DNA from: Gari tellinella
Lineage: Eukaryota; Mollusca; Bivalvia; Cardiida; Psammobiidae
Length of the DNA: 64,000 nucleotides
Direction of reading: 5' to 3'
NCBI GenBank assembly: GCA_922989275.2
Contig: OV277860.1
Coordinates: 45,640,400-45,704,399 of the forward strand
The first letter of the stretch is position 1; every line of letters begins with the position of its first letter. This document shows positions 11,411 to 23,400 of the stretch, in pieces. The position numbers were made by a program, and so were the translations under genes. Below the pieces are notes generated by a model. The model was not told where the DNA came from. It did no database searches and was given only the letters and a program-made list of their open reading frames with translations.

Positions 11411-11777
11411 GTGAAACCTCTTCAAACCGGACATGTGTGGGGACAATATAAATTTCCGGTTTATAGGGGTTTCCAGTCCAGATGGCTTTTAACCCATAGC
11501 TTAATTCTAGTATGGAAGATAGCTGACCACTTAAGGCGCATTCTGCTTTACTTTCAACCTGACTTAAGCTATCATCTTATATAAAATAGAAATGATTTCT
11601 GATGATACATATTCATGAATGTATTTTCTTGAGTGAAGGAATAAATCAAAACGTAAAAATGCGTATTTATGGGGTAATGAGTAAAAATAAAGATGGATTG
11701 GAAACAAGGCCATAGTTTTTGTCCGGTTTAGAGGGAATTCCGGTATTTAGAGGTTCCGATTTGGAGGGGTTCCATTG
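11411..11777. mobile_element. CCGGTTTA-ended element holding a truncated MITE
   Basis: It starts about 10 bases after the GPCR stop, so the receptor 3' UTR probably lies in it. The outer ends are GTGAAACCTCTTCAAACCGG and GGAGGGGTTCCATTGTA, with inner CCGGTTTA words. The middle (about 11490-11680) is a TTAACCCATAG-type MITE fragment with half of a type C hairpin (TTAAGGCGCATTCTGC). A mosaic of two families. Confidence 0.6.
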
Positions 11778-11779
11778 TA

Positions 11780-12608
11780 TAATGCCCGTCTTTGTTTTAG
11801 ATTAAGAATGAAAAATACAAAATTAGACAAACAAAAGCATTTATATGCTTTTCATTTTTAAGTGTGAAAATCTCAATGTAGTATATACGATACTCAACAG
11901 AAGAATATTGCGTTGTAGATTTACAAAAATTGGGGATATCATTTTACTACCAACTAGACCAGCATCTTCTGCAAGAGGTTCAAGACAACCTGTGCCCAGA
12001 TCTTTAAATATCAAACGACTTACAATGGAACAAGCATATTAACGAAACGTCTTCAAAACCAACGCAACTCTCTTTTGCCTGATAAAAATTTGGAAATGTC
12101 CAAGACAAATTGCAGAAAAGTAGCATGTGTATATACCGGTGTTCCTTGTAGATCGATGATAAAATATGGGACAACGATCTGAAACCCATATCAAAGGGAT
12201 ATTGATAGGTCGGTGTTATTGTAGAAAGTGAACACTGTAGTAGCAAATTCTGATTCAACCCTAGTGAAACATATACTCATCATTAAGATTTAAAAATCAA
12301 ACAAACCCCAGTATACCCGTGAAAGGAACAATGCACAGGAGCCTTCTGATCAGGGTCTTTACTGTTTATAAATCACTTTGCAATGTTTCGCAGAAACAAC
12401 CTAAATTGTCAAAAATGGACTAGGGTTGATTGGAAATTGGAAATGTTAGTTTCAGGGCCTGAGGTGAATATGTTAATGGACCTGCATACAGCATCAAAAT
12501 GTATTTCAATAAATGCTTTGGTGGCACTTACTGTGGCAGGTTCTTGTTTCAAATTATATATACATGTACTGGTGAACCTTGATATCTCAAACTGTCCTAC
12601 TAGCTTAA
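11780..12608. other. Intergenic stretch, mostly unassigned
   Basis: No gene is supported. A half hairpin of type B with a CTGATCAGGGTC word lies at about 12345-12370, followed by decayed MITE shell sequence to about 12600. The rest is AT-rich and not recognised. Confidence 0.4.
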
Positions 12609-12859
12609 CTCTTTCCTCCCTGAAACTTTAAATGGACAATTCCAGTTTCCATTTTAGTCAGTAAGTCTTGTCCATTTCTGACTCTTAAGGGTTATTTTTG
12701 TCAATGTTTGGCATTATGACAAACAGTGAAGACCCTGATCAGAGGGCTCCTTTTGGAGCCCTCTGATCTGGGTCTTCACTGTTTGCATAGGACAAGTGGA
12801 CTTTTCACATGTATACTGTTTGAAAAGGACGCCTATATGCGGGACTAGGGTTCAAAGGG
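12609..12859. mobile_element. PiggyBac-like MITE with type B hairpin
   Basis: It is flanked by TTAA at 12605-12608 and 12860-12863. The ends are CTCTTTCCTCCCTGAAAC and CTAGGGTTCAAAGGG. The hairpin at 12722-12790 is a near-perfect 69-base palindrome: CAAACAGTGAAGACCCTG, a GAGGGCTCC/GGAGCCCTC tip and the inverse arm. Related hairpins occur at 18111, 19274, 20380, 22558 and 46088. Confidence 0.75.
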
Positions 12860-12899
12860 TTAAGTCAAACTTAATTACATTTTAAAGTAAAAACAAGGC

Positions 12900-13470
12900 T
12901 TACAAGAATGGTGTCACAGAAAGTGACAAATGCCCCCAAGGTGTTTTGTCACTGCAATGTATTAATTCATTTGGCTTTCAAGTAAAATCATACATCAGGT
13001 TAACTTATAATTGTATTCCTTGTTGTTGTTGTGAAGAAAAAATATAAAGAAACAAGCTTTTTCTAATGCATCATCACCATAGCATCATGATGTCATATTG
13101 ATGTCGTTGTCATAACAAGGTTTGTCATGTCATATTAAGGAATTATTTCTAAATTTAGAAATGATCACATGATCAAAGAGTCATGGCCAGTTAGGATGAG
13201 CTATCTCCCTTCCTATTCACTTGAAATAATATAGGATGAGTTATCTCCATTTTCACCTTATTTTACCTCTGAATGACCTTGACCTTTGTCAAACTTGACC
13301 CAAGTTGTACTGACCTCAAGAACTTTTTGAGTTGAGTACACATACCAAATATAAAGTCTCTATCCGATGTTGTTCAAAAGTTATGGCCAAGGTTAAAGTT
13401 GTATACAGACAAACAGACAGACAGACCAAAAACAATATGCCCCCGACTAAGTCATGCGGGAGCATAAAAA
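12900..13470. repeat. Interspersed repeat of mollusc type
   Basis: It contains TGACCTTGACCTTTGTC, a long AAACAGACAGACAGACC tract and a GCCCCCGACTAAGTCATGCG end. Similar phrases recur at 13610-13640, 46800-47170 and 55380-55410. No coding signal is credible. Family not named. Confidence 0.45.
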
Positions 13471-13954
13471 TGTGGGTATGTTTCACTTTAGCGTACCCAA
13501 GTTACCGAAATTCAACTTGAGTAATACAAATCAGTTTGACTAGAGTGAAACTGAGATATTGAGATTCAAATGTATGAGAGGGCATGCATTAATCAATGTA
13601 TACATGTGTATTTTATGCCCCAGCACGACTAAGTTGTGTAGGGGCATTTCATTTTTGTCCCGTCCGTTTCCGCACGACTCGGTCTAGGGCATATTGTTTT
13701 TGCCCATATCCTTGTAACAACTCATCATAACGTTTCATATTTGGCATGTATACTCACGAAGCTCTTATAAGCTCAGTACAAGTTGGATCATGTGTGATAA
13801 AGGTCAAGGTCACTTAGAGGTCAAATAGGCTGTTCAAATTCAACTTTAGAACAGACATCATATTTGGCATATACTGAACAGAATTTAAGAAGCTCTTGAG
13901 CTCAGTAAAAAGATGCTATTCCGTGTGTGTATAACTCTGTGGTTTGGTCGTATC

Positions 13955-14188
13955 CAGGGCTACCATAATTTGCTCATAAAAATCCTAATATTTCCAAATT
14001 TTCAAGCGCGATTTTAGATGTACCTTTAACCCTTTAGCTGCTAGGCTCTATAACACTAACATAATTATGCAAACAGTTTGGATCCAGATCAGACGCCGCG
14101 TAGCGCGGCATCTGATCTGGATCCAAACTGTTTGATACCCACACCCGGAGAAATTAAAAAAAAAAAATCCGGAGATATGGCAGCCCTG
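13955..14188. mobile_element. CAGGGCTRCCAT-ended MITE carrying type A hairpin
   Basis: The ends are CAGGGCTACCATAATTTG and the inverse TATGGCAGCCCTG. Inside, after a TTAACCCTTTAGC left end of the piggyBac-like shell, lies the type A hairpin at 14070-14134 (CAAACAGTTTGGATCCAGAT and its inverse, nearly perfect). The elements with the same outer ends at 38949, 54117 and 57188 carry the unrelated type C hairpin instead. Confidence 0.65.
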
Positions 14189-14479
14189 CGTATCAGACAA
14201 AAGTCAATGTAATTTAGAGATCACATCACATCAAGGGGCATAGAGTTTCACAAACACATCTTGTTTATATTGTTGTGTTTTTTGTTATTTTTAGAAGTTG
14301 TAATTCTAAATGCTATTATTATTCGGTAAACAAATATAGCATTCTCTCAAGATATATTGTTTTCTTATATGCTTTACCCATTATCTAATATATAAACCTT
14401 ATAACGCCTCTAAAGAAAATAGTTCCACTGTATACCGTCATGACTTATATTCCATTAAAATATTCAAATATCCAAGCAG

Positions 14480-14585
14480 GAATTTTAAATAGCTTAAAGT
14501 AGGCTGAAAGTAAAGTAGAATGTGCTTCAGGTGCATTCTGTTTACTTTGTACCTGCTATAAGTGGTCACATATCTTTAAAACTAG
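14480..14585. repeat. Type C hairpin MITE remnant
   Basis: AGCTTAAAGTAGGCTGAAAG on the left, ATGTGCTTCAGGTGCAT at the tip and a decayed right arm. The upstream words TTATAACGCCTCTAAAG and GAAAATAGTTCCACTG belong to the TTAACCCATTACCCC shell. A second inverted pair (14750-14880) around TTTGAGCTTTTGCTGAGCA follows. Confidence 0.5.
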
Positions 14586-15964
14586 AAACAGGTTATGTGG
14601 TAAAGCACAACAAAAGTGATGCAGAGAGCTCCAACAGGCACTTTCTGCATTGTTTTTATTTTACTTTAGGCTGCAATCTTTATAAAAGACTACTTTTGGA
14701 TGGGCACTGTAGACAAGGTTATAAAGCTTTGGAGTTGAGTCTGAGATCATTCTCCAGCATTGATTGGTCAGATTTGAGCTTTTGCTGAGCAAAAGTTCAA
14801 ATCTGACCAATCAAATGCTTGAAAACGAATTCAGACTCAGCTCAAAAGTTTTATAACCTTTGGGCAAGGTTTTAACCATACTGCATGATATTGTTTGTAC
14901 ATGGTTTTTTTCTTACATTTATTTATTCCAGGTGTAGTATATTACAAGCCAATCTCTTGTACAAATAATAAAATTTATTGATGCTTTTCATCACCTTGAC
15001 ATTGTAATATTTTGTTTCTCCTGAACTAAGTTGGAATGCCTTAAAATGAGACACAAACACATTAAACATAGGGATATTGGTCCCTCAATATTTCTTCTTA
15101 ATGAAATACTCTTTGCATTTTGGCAATTAAAATATGTCCCACGTTTTGCTCAGGTCCTGGTGGATATCCTTGTATGTTCATAAATCAAACAGTGCACATT
15201 GGTTTGCAATGATATAGCACAGATCTAATAGAACTATACAGTACAGTATCTCTTGAATGACTAAACACTGGCAAACAGTGTAAGTCTCTTTAAAGAATAA
15301 GGATCTTTAAGTGACTGCTTAGTATAGGATTAATAAGGCAGAAAGCTCTCTGCAATAATTTTTTAATTCTCCATTAAGCTGCTACTTAACTTTAAGATAA
15401 GCAATCAATCCACATGTATTTTCAATGTTTTTAAACAGAGTTTTTACTGTATGTGCTACACATAAGCCAAGTCATGAGAAAACCAGCCTTATTGCATTTC
15501 TAACAATGTAGATCAAGGCCATTCACCGCCTCTTTGACCCGGCGACTGGTCTTGATCTACACTGTTTGACACCCACATGAATCTAAAGCATTTTATGTAG
15601 CTGCATTATATATATATATGTGGCAGTGTAGACCAAACTCAGATATAGAGCTTGGGTTGAATACGGTGCTTGGTCTGTACAATGCTGCAATGCAATAAGG
15701 CTGGTTTTGTCATGGCAAGGCTCATATGTATTTTAAATTGGTCTGCACAGTTTGCTAAGAACAAGGTACTAGTACTAGATGGTTGTCTTTCTCTATATAT
15801 GCTGAGCATGTAAACATCCACTTGTATGTCACAGAGTTTCATAAATGTATATTAAAAACAAATCCCCTTAAAATGATATAAATTATATCACAGTTCATGT
15901 TGAGTAATCCATAACTCGCCATGAGGAAAACAAACAAATGTAAAGAAATAACTCAGATGAAATA

Positions 15965-16169
15965 CAGTACAACCTCTCTATTACGACCATTAAATCGTGT
16001 TTATAAATAGATGTTTACGACAGGTGACTGCTTAAAGCAAGGTGACAGTAAAACAGAAAGCTCCTTTAGGAGCTTTCTGTTTTACTGTTACCTTGCTTTA
16101 AGCTGTCACCTGATGTTTATGCATTCAATTAGCCATCATTTTAGTGGTTGTTACGGAGAGGTTTTCCTG
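15965..16169. mobile_element. Pogo-like MITE with type D hairpin
   Basis: The ends are CAGTACAACCTCTCTATTAC and GGAGAGGTTTTCCTG, with TA on both sides (15963-15964 and 16170-16171). The hairpin, about 16022-16112, is almost perfect: AGGTGACTGCTTAAAGCAAG, tip AGCTCCTTTAGGAGCT, and the inverse arm. TA duplication and CAGT ends point to pogo/mariner-type mobilisation (inference). Confidence 0.7.
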
Positions 16170-16234
16170 TACAGTTAGACCTGTGAACAAAAGCAATACA
16201 TAGGGCGGTTTAGCTTATATAAATCCGGCATGTT

Positions 16235-16310
16235 AATGCATGGCAAAAGTAATGCTGAAAGCTCCTGTAGGAGCTTTCAGAATTACTTCTGTCCAGCATT
16301 AAGTAAGTTA
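16235..16310. repeat. Isolated hairpin with AGCTCC tip (type E)
   Basis: TTAATGCATGGCAAAAGTAA and the inverse arm TTACTTCTGTCCAGCATTAA enclose the palindromic tip GAAAGCTCCTGTAGGAGCTTTC. The tip matches that of type D while the arms differ. Related arms appear at about 1660-1710 and 41280-41345. Confidence 0.5.
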
Positions 16311-16623
16311 TTAATTTAGAGAATGTCATGTTTCTTCCTCTATTGAGATGCCGCTGTACACACGTTTTACTGTACAAATAAGCTAAAGCAAGTCACAGAA
16401 GGAAGGGCAGTACGGCAGTATAGAACCAGATAAGATGCCATGTTTAGATTCAAGTCTACTCTGTTTAACAATTTTAGTGTACTAAATAATTATAAAATAC
16501 TGCAAACTGACTGATGACAAACAGGGTAGATCATGATCTAAATTCACATTGGAAACATAGTTATTGTTCAGGTATTATGCTGCATACAAAGCGTGTTTGA
16601 CCCTTTTCCTCTGGAACTGTATA

Positions 16624-16809
16624 CAGTAAAACCCTTATATTACGACCACTAAATAAAGACTAAGTGATTGTATTGAAAACAGATGACAGCTTAAAGCAAA
16701 ATGAAAGTAAAATAGAAACTCGATTTACCTTCATCTCGCTTTAAGCAGACTTCTGCCTTTAACACAATAATTACACAAATATAATGGTGATTACAGAGAG
16801 GTTTTACTG
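16624..16809. mobile_element. Pogo-like MITE with type D hairpin
   Basis: TA-flanked, CAGTAAAACCCTTATATTAC to GAGAGGTTTTACTG. The hairpin at about 16680-16755 has lost most of its tip: AGCTTAAAGCAAAATGAAAG against TTCATCTCGCTTTAAGC. Confidence 0.65.
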
Positions 16810-17083
16810 TATTCTGCTACATGAGGTGAACCAACAGTTTGGCAGTTTGTCTTTGGTTATTACTCAAACCAGGCTAAAGTTCAAATCAAAAGTGAATGTC
16901 TTAAAAATAGGTTGTATTGATAATCTGTACTCCAAATATAGCTTGCATTTTTTTTTTTTACCTACATGGTATATTACAGCAATATTTTTTTTTTTTCACA
17001 ACTCAGGTTCGCATTTTTGAATCACTTTCAAAAAAATGCATTCTTTCCTTCCTGCAAATCAAATCAAATACAATGTACAGAAT

Positions 17084-17269
17084 CAGGGCACCAGATAAGA
17101 GGGAGTAAACTGAACAAAGCCAACATTTTCGCACTCATTTCAGCATCAAATCCTATGGTGGTACCACTCATCAGAATTGTCTCAAAGAGACGATTCTAAT
17201 GAGTAGTCACACCATAGGGTTTAAATCAGAAATAAAGATTTTGAAATACTCCCCTTATCTGGAACTCTG
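17084..17269. mobile_element. CAGGGCTCCAGATAAG-type MITE
   Basis: The ends are CAGGGCACCAGATAAG and CTTATCTGGAACTCTG. The core is a palindrome, CCTATGGTGGTACCACTCAT against ATGAGTAGTCACACCATAGG, closed by GTCTCAAAGAGAC. Other copies: 27305-27496, 44650-44760, 45039-45474, 45645-45842, 47480-47720 and 63731-63920. Confidence 0.7.
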
Positions 17270-17422
17270 CAGAATGCTCTGCATTTACACAACTAAATAA
17301 TATTGAACACCATTTATACATCCCATATACTAATTGTAGTTGAAGTGAAGGTTTGGTTGGTCCTATTTTGCTCTGACTGTTTTGTAGAGTTTTGGATGGA
17401 AGGATGATATAGGCATGGAGGT

Positions 17423-17470
17423 CTATGAGTCTGGGGCTTGCTCTTCCTGTGGGGGCTCATACTGTTGCAG
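17423..17470 (-). CDS. MYCBP: MYCBP exon 5 (C-terminal)
   Basis: Last coding exon, 15 codons plus TAG. It encodes LQQYEPPQEEQAPDS, which lines up with the LAQYEPPQEE tail of vertebrate c-Myc binding protein. The acceptor on the minus strand is TTGATTTCAG. It joins exon 4 in phase 0. The 3' UTR continues to lower coordinates. Confidence 0.88.
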   Translation of the reverse strand: MQQYEPPQEEQAPDS

Positions 17471-20400
17471 CTGAAATCAACAAAAACATATATCAACCAT
17501 CATTCAATATTAATCTCTTTCAGTTATATTACTGTTTACCCCTTTCTGTGCTGACTTGCCAAAAGGACTCTTCCATTTTATAAGTAATGAACAATTTATA
17601 TTGAATATTGTAGGGTTTGGCCAAAATGTGTTTCACATTATATCAAACAGTGTTGGGCCTGGTCAAAGGGCTCCCTAAGGAGCCCACAGATCTACATGTA
17701 CAATGTAAATGAGGATCTACTCACGCTCCCAGAGTAAGACTCATCAGATTTGTCAACAAGACAAATACAGTAAAACTTCTCTATTAAGACCACAAAAACC
17801 AAAGCTAGTTGATTGTATAAAAGACAGGTGATCTATAGCTTAAAGCGAGGTGACAGTATAACAGAAAGCTCCTTTTGTTTATTCTGTCACCTTGATTTAA
17901 GCAGTCACTTCTTGTAAACAACTTATTGATAACACAATTCAGTGGTCATTATAGCTAGAGGTTTTAATGCAGTTTAAATGTGTTCAGTCCTCCATCTTTG
18001 AAAGCTCTCTAAGGACAAGTGACTGACTAATGCATTTTTACACATTCAGCCATTGCGGTTCGTATACACGTCCTATACACAGTGAGCATCTGCGATACAC
18101 TTGTCCTATGCAAACAGTGTAGAGCCTGATCAAAGGGCTCGGTAAGAATCCCTCTGATCAGGGTCTACACTGTTTGTCAATTTGAAATCAACCCTAAATA
18201 GTAAAAAAATGACTAGACTTATTTTGAAATTTGAACTGTCCAATAAAAGTTTCAGGGGTGAATGAGTTAAAATAAAGCAAAAAGCTTTGATATAAAGCTT
18301 TTTATAGTACCTCTGTATTATGATCACCAACTTGTATTAATTATCATGATTTGTTTAAGGCAGGTGACTGTTTAAAGCAAAGTGACAGTAAAACATGCAC
18401 GGTTTGCATAGGACAAGTGTATCAGTCACAACTCACAAGTACAGTGGAGAATCTGTATTCTTTCCCAATAAACGCGTTTACGCTAAAACTATTATTTGCA
18501 GTGCAAACAGTTTGGAGCCAGATCAGACGCCGGGTCACCCGGCGTCTGATCAGGCTCCAAACTGTTTGCCACCAAGATAAACAAGAATTATCAGAATTGT
18601 CCAAAAGTTGTTCTTTTCTACGTTTTAGTTCTTTGCGTTTGCATACGTTTGCGTTTAAACGGGAAATAATAACAGATTCTCCACTGTACATTGTTTGTAA
18701 ATGACAAGTATACTTGTCACTAGGGTTGAATTCATTAACTTTTTGCAAGCTACCAGTAAATTTACTAAATTGTTTAAAATCTGCAAACAGTTTGGATCCA
18801 GATCGTCCCATTTTCATGGGATATGATCTAGATCCAAACTGTAGACACTCAAATTGAATTTCTGCAAAACTGAGGTTGGAATTTCTTTTTAACAAAAACT
18901 CAGTTACTGAGACAACGAAGGCACTCGACAAGTGAAAATTACTAAGCATGCAAATAGTTGAGAGTGCCATACAGGATTCATACACGCACATGCATTTTTT
19001 AGGCAATAAACTTAATGGTTTATGATCATAAATACTCATTTGTGCCAAGTGACAAGAATGTTGGCAATATGGTGTTGCGAGAAATTTATATCATGAACAT
19101 TCAAATAAAGTCTGCTAGACCATGACTGTAGACCCTGATGCAGCATTGGTAAGGTGTTGACATGACCAGGTCTACAGTTTGCAATGCCCGGGTGCCACGT
19201 AGTGATTAGTATACTCATCCTAAAGACCTAAATATACAAAATATGAGCCTGCAGAGAGTATATGTGTCCTATGCAAACAGTGAAGACCCAGATCAGAGGG
19301 CTCCTAAAGGAGCCCTCTTATCAGGGTCTGCACTGTTTGCCATTTTGAAATATATTGCAGAAAAGAACCCTAACTAGTCATAAATGGACTAAAGAAACTG
19401 AAGTTATCCATTAAAAGAACCAGGGGATCGGGTGATTTAATGATGATACAACACTGTTCGCCAATTTCTTAATCTATTGCAGAAACAATCCTAATAAGTC
19501 ATGAATGGACCAGCCTTTATTGAAAAACAGACATTGTCCATTAAAAGAACCAGGGTATGGGGTGATTTAATGATGATACAGCTCACATACTACATGTATT
19601 CAATATATTAAGCCATTTCCCCCCATCTCCGTCACCATGTTAACTGTACAGTAAAACCTCTCTATTACGACCACTAAATTTTGGTAATTACTGGGTGTTT
19701 AAGGCAGGTGACTGCTTAAAGTAAGGCGACAGTAAAACAGAAAGCTCCTTTAGGAGCTTTCTGTTTTATTGTCACCTTGCTTTAAGCTGTCACCTGTCAT
19801 TTATACAATCAATTAGCCTTCATTTTAATGGTGGTAATAGGAGTTTTTACTGTATTTACAAAAATATTAGTTCTTCCATAGGTTGACTTGTTTGCACAGA
19901 ACTCTTTGTCCTGACGGATAGGAATACTAAGAAACAAACAGAGCAAATAAAATTCACGGATTAAAGTAAAACTGAAGGAAAAGGGAAATCAAGACTTGAA
20001 AGGTATAAGAAAGATCTTTGTTTTAAAATAAATAAATGCACCCCAACTCCTCAAATAAAATGTACCTTGCTTTGAAATGTTTATATCTCAAACATTTTTT
20101 AATCTATATACATGTACAGGTGTATCTATCCAAACTTAATTTCTAGCCAATCTAGACTTGCAACAATATCAAAACAATTTGGGTCTCTTATCCTAGTATG
20201 TAGAATAAGTTAAACCTATCATTGATAAACGCTATCAAGCTATCAAACAACTACATCTGCTTTTTAAATGTTATACCATGTGACAGAAGTGTTTATTCAA
20301 ATTGTTAGCAATATTGCACCTTTCAATAGTCATCAGTATATTGACACATGTATACAATAATAAATGTATTGCAAAAGTTCAAGCAGTGCAGACCCTGATT

Positions 20401-23400
20401 TGAGGGCTTCTGTAGGAGTCCTCAGATCAGGACCTACACTGTTGGCATAGTGAAAGTGTTCTCTGTTTGTAAATGATGCATATACATATACCCATCACTA
20501 GGGGTAACTGGGTTACTGGATGGCTTCTTAACACACATTTACATTTACATGATAAGATAGATTCAAATTAAAATTCCCCATGTTACAAAAATATTTATTT
20601 CCCTTTACAGAATGCACACAAATTATTTCATAGAAAAAGGACATGAGTAACTTCTTAACTCTAAGGCTGAAGAAGGTGACTGGTTCAAGGGTGAAGTCAA
20701 GTACAGTCGATTTCCGATATCTCAAACACTGCCAAAAGTTGAACTTATCCTTATTTCCCCGGTTTAATTTCATTGTTTCATAATCACTTCAGTCAAACAA
20801 ATCTGTATTTCAAAATTAAAATGTGGCTAACCGGTTAGCCACAATTTCACTATAAAATACAGATATAAATTATGGTTGACCTTTAAAAGCCAGTTTGCGA
20901 TATTGAAGTTCGACTGTTCAATATAACCCTGCTGTCCCAACCACTCAAAAAGAAACTCTTTAGTTTTTCGGTACAGGAAGCCGTTGAAAGCAGGATGAAA
21001 GTAAAACAAAAAGGACCTGATTTACTTTCATTCTGCATTAACCCTTAGCCCACCAAATAAATTGTCGTCTGCTATATTTCTCGTCTGCTTCAAGTTTCAA
21101 AGTGCTTCTAAGTTGCTCAAAATTGCTGAAAATGTTGTCCGAGTGTCAAACAGCTTGGATCCGGATGAGACGCCGAGTTACTCAGCGTCTCATCAGGATC
21201 CAAGCTGTTTGCATATGGAGCTATAGTCGTGAGTGGCAGGCTAAGGGGCCCCAGTGTTCATTCTGGCATGCGTTTTGTGGGGGATCCCCCACAAGAACGG
21301 CAAAATCCCCCATTAAAAGTTCTGACAGTGGGCCAATATCCCCCATTAGAATTGTAAATCCCCCATCAAAAATTCTGACAGGGGGCCTATCTTGTGCATT
21401 GTTTGTCCCAAACATGGCTGCAACAGGCAATTTTAGTTGCCCTGTCTGTCCACAAGACCATGCAGGAAAGAAAATACTTGACTCTTAAGAAAAAAAAACT
21501 TTAATTGATGTATGTTTCAAGCTTTTAAAAAATGGTCGGCCCTCCAAAATGTCAAATGGCCCACCACTTTTGTAGTCGATGGGCCAATGGCCCGTCAGCA
21601 ACTCAATCCAGAATGATCACTGAAGGGCTAAGCTACCTGTTTTTAGCAAAGTAGCAGCATCAGTGAATCCTCTTAGATCATTTCAATTACTATTACCCCA
21701 TAGCTTGTTTCTAGTTTTAAAGACAGGTGACAGCTTAAAGCAGATTGAAAGTAAAGCAGAATGTGTCTCAAGGCACATTCTGCTTTACTTTAAGCCTGTT
21801 TTAAGCTACCATTTGCTAGGATATAGAAAATATTTGTTGCGTATTAAATATTGTATCAAATGGAACTACATGTATTTTCTTTAGTAGAGGAATTAATTAA
21901 ATGTGTAGAGAGGTGTATCTATTGAGTGAAGGAATAAAGGTGTCTTATCTAAAGATGCTTATGCTGCTTTTACTATTACCCTTTTTTGTGCCATGTATCT
22001 TTCTCAGTATTAATCCTTTAATAGCATGTTCTAGTGTTGAAGACTGGTAACAGCTTAAAACAGGTTGTAAGTAAAGCAGAAGGCGCATTCTGCTTTACTT
22101 TCAGCTTGTTTTAAGCAAACAAAAAAATTATTCCTTTTAAAACATTATTTAAGACTGTTCAAATTGGAACTATTTTTTTCAGTGAAGGAATAAATTAAAG
22201 GCGTAAAAATGTGTATCTATGGGGTAATGGGTTAAAACATGTTTTGAGTGGCTGTAACAGCAAGGTTTCACTGTAAATAGTATCTACAAGAACACACATA
22301 TTGACTGTCATCCAAACTATCTATCTTACTTTCTTCTGGTCAGTTGGACGTGCCTGCAACTGTAAGGAATTCCCACATCATTAATACTCATCATGGATAT
22401 TCATTAATGCATTGGCAGGAATCAAAACCAGATACTAACTATCTATAACAGTATGTTACAAGACTGTTTCTTAGGTTATCTTTCTTCTTCAGATTCATGG
22501 ACATATTTAGCGCTTTCAACCCAGGGACCAGTGTTTAGAATATACTCAATACATTTGAAAATAGTGTAGATCCAGATCAGATGGCTCCTACAGGAGCCCT
22601 CTGATCAGGGTATGCACCATTTTCTAATTTAGACCAGTATTCATTTAACTACCATACCAATAATTCCAAGTGGACAGCTTCATATTTTGGTAATTAAAAA
22701 GATCAACAAGGGAACCTAATAACCCACAAGAGTTACTTAGTGTTGAAAGAGTTAATCATGAACATTTATTTACGTTAAAATCTGACTTTCATCACTGATA
22801 TTATGATAATGATGTGATTTGTCACTCTTAACCGTTTACTAGATAGTCTGTTTCTAATATTGAAGACAAAAATTGTTACCACTTCATGCAGGTTGAAAGT
22901 AAAGCAGAATGCAACATTCAAGGCACATTCTGTTTAACTTACAGCTTGCTTTAAGCTATCAACTGCTAGAAATTAGTAGTAGAATATAGAAAATATTTCT
23001 TATGGTACATGCATGTATTCATGACTCTATAAATTGGAACTATTTTCTTTAGTGGAGAAATAAATGCATCTATATCCAGCAATGGGTTAATAATGACTTT
23101 ATAGCAAGTATATATACAGTGCTCCCTCTCTACAACGGCCCTCCCAACAACGATTCCCTCCTTACGACTTTTGCCGCTGTTCCCGAAACTGGACAATTAT
23201 GTCTAACGCTTTTATTGCTGCAATATCGTCTGCTTAAAATTGTCGTCTGCTGTTTTTCTAAAAGTTACATATTTGACCATTTCAGAGTAAAACACTTAAT
23301 TACAAGTGACAAACAGCTTGAATCCAGATCAGACGCCGCGTTACGCGGCGTCTGATCTGAATTTAAGCTGTTTGCAAATGTAAGCCAAATTCCCTCTCTG

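Noticed and set aside
18422..19048. 208-codon minus-strand frame
   Set aside because: It runs through two type A hairpins and MITE shells; the peptide has no globular pattern, and similar frames arise from other hairpin copies.
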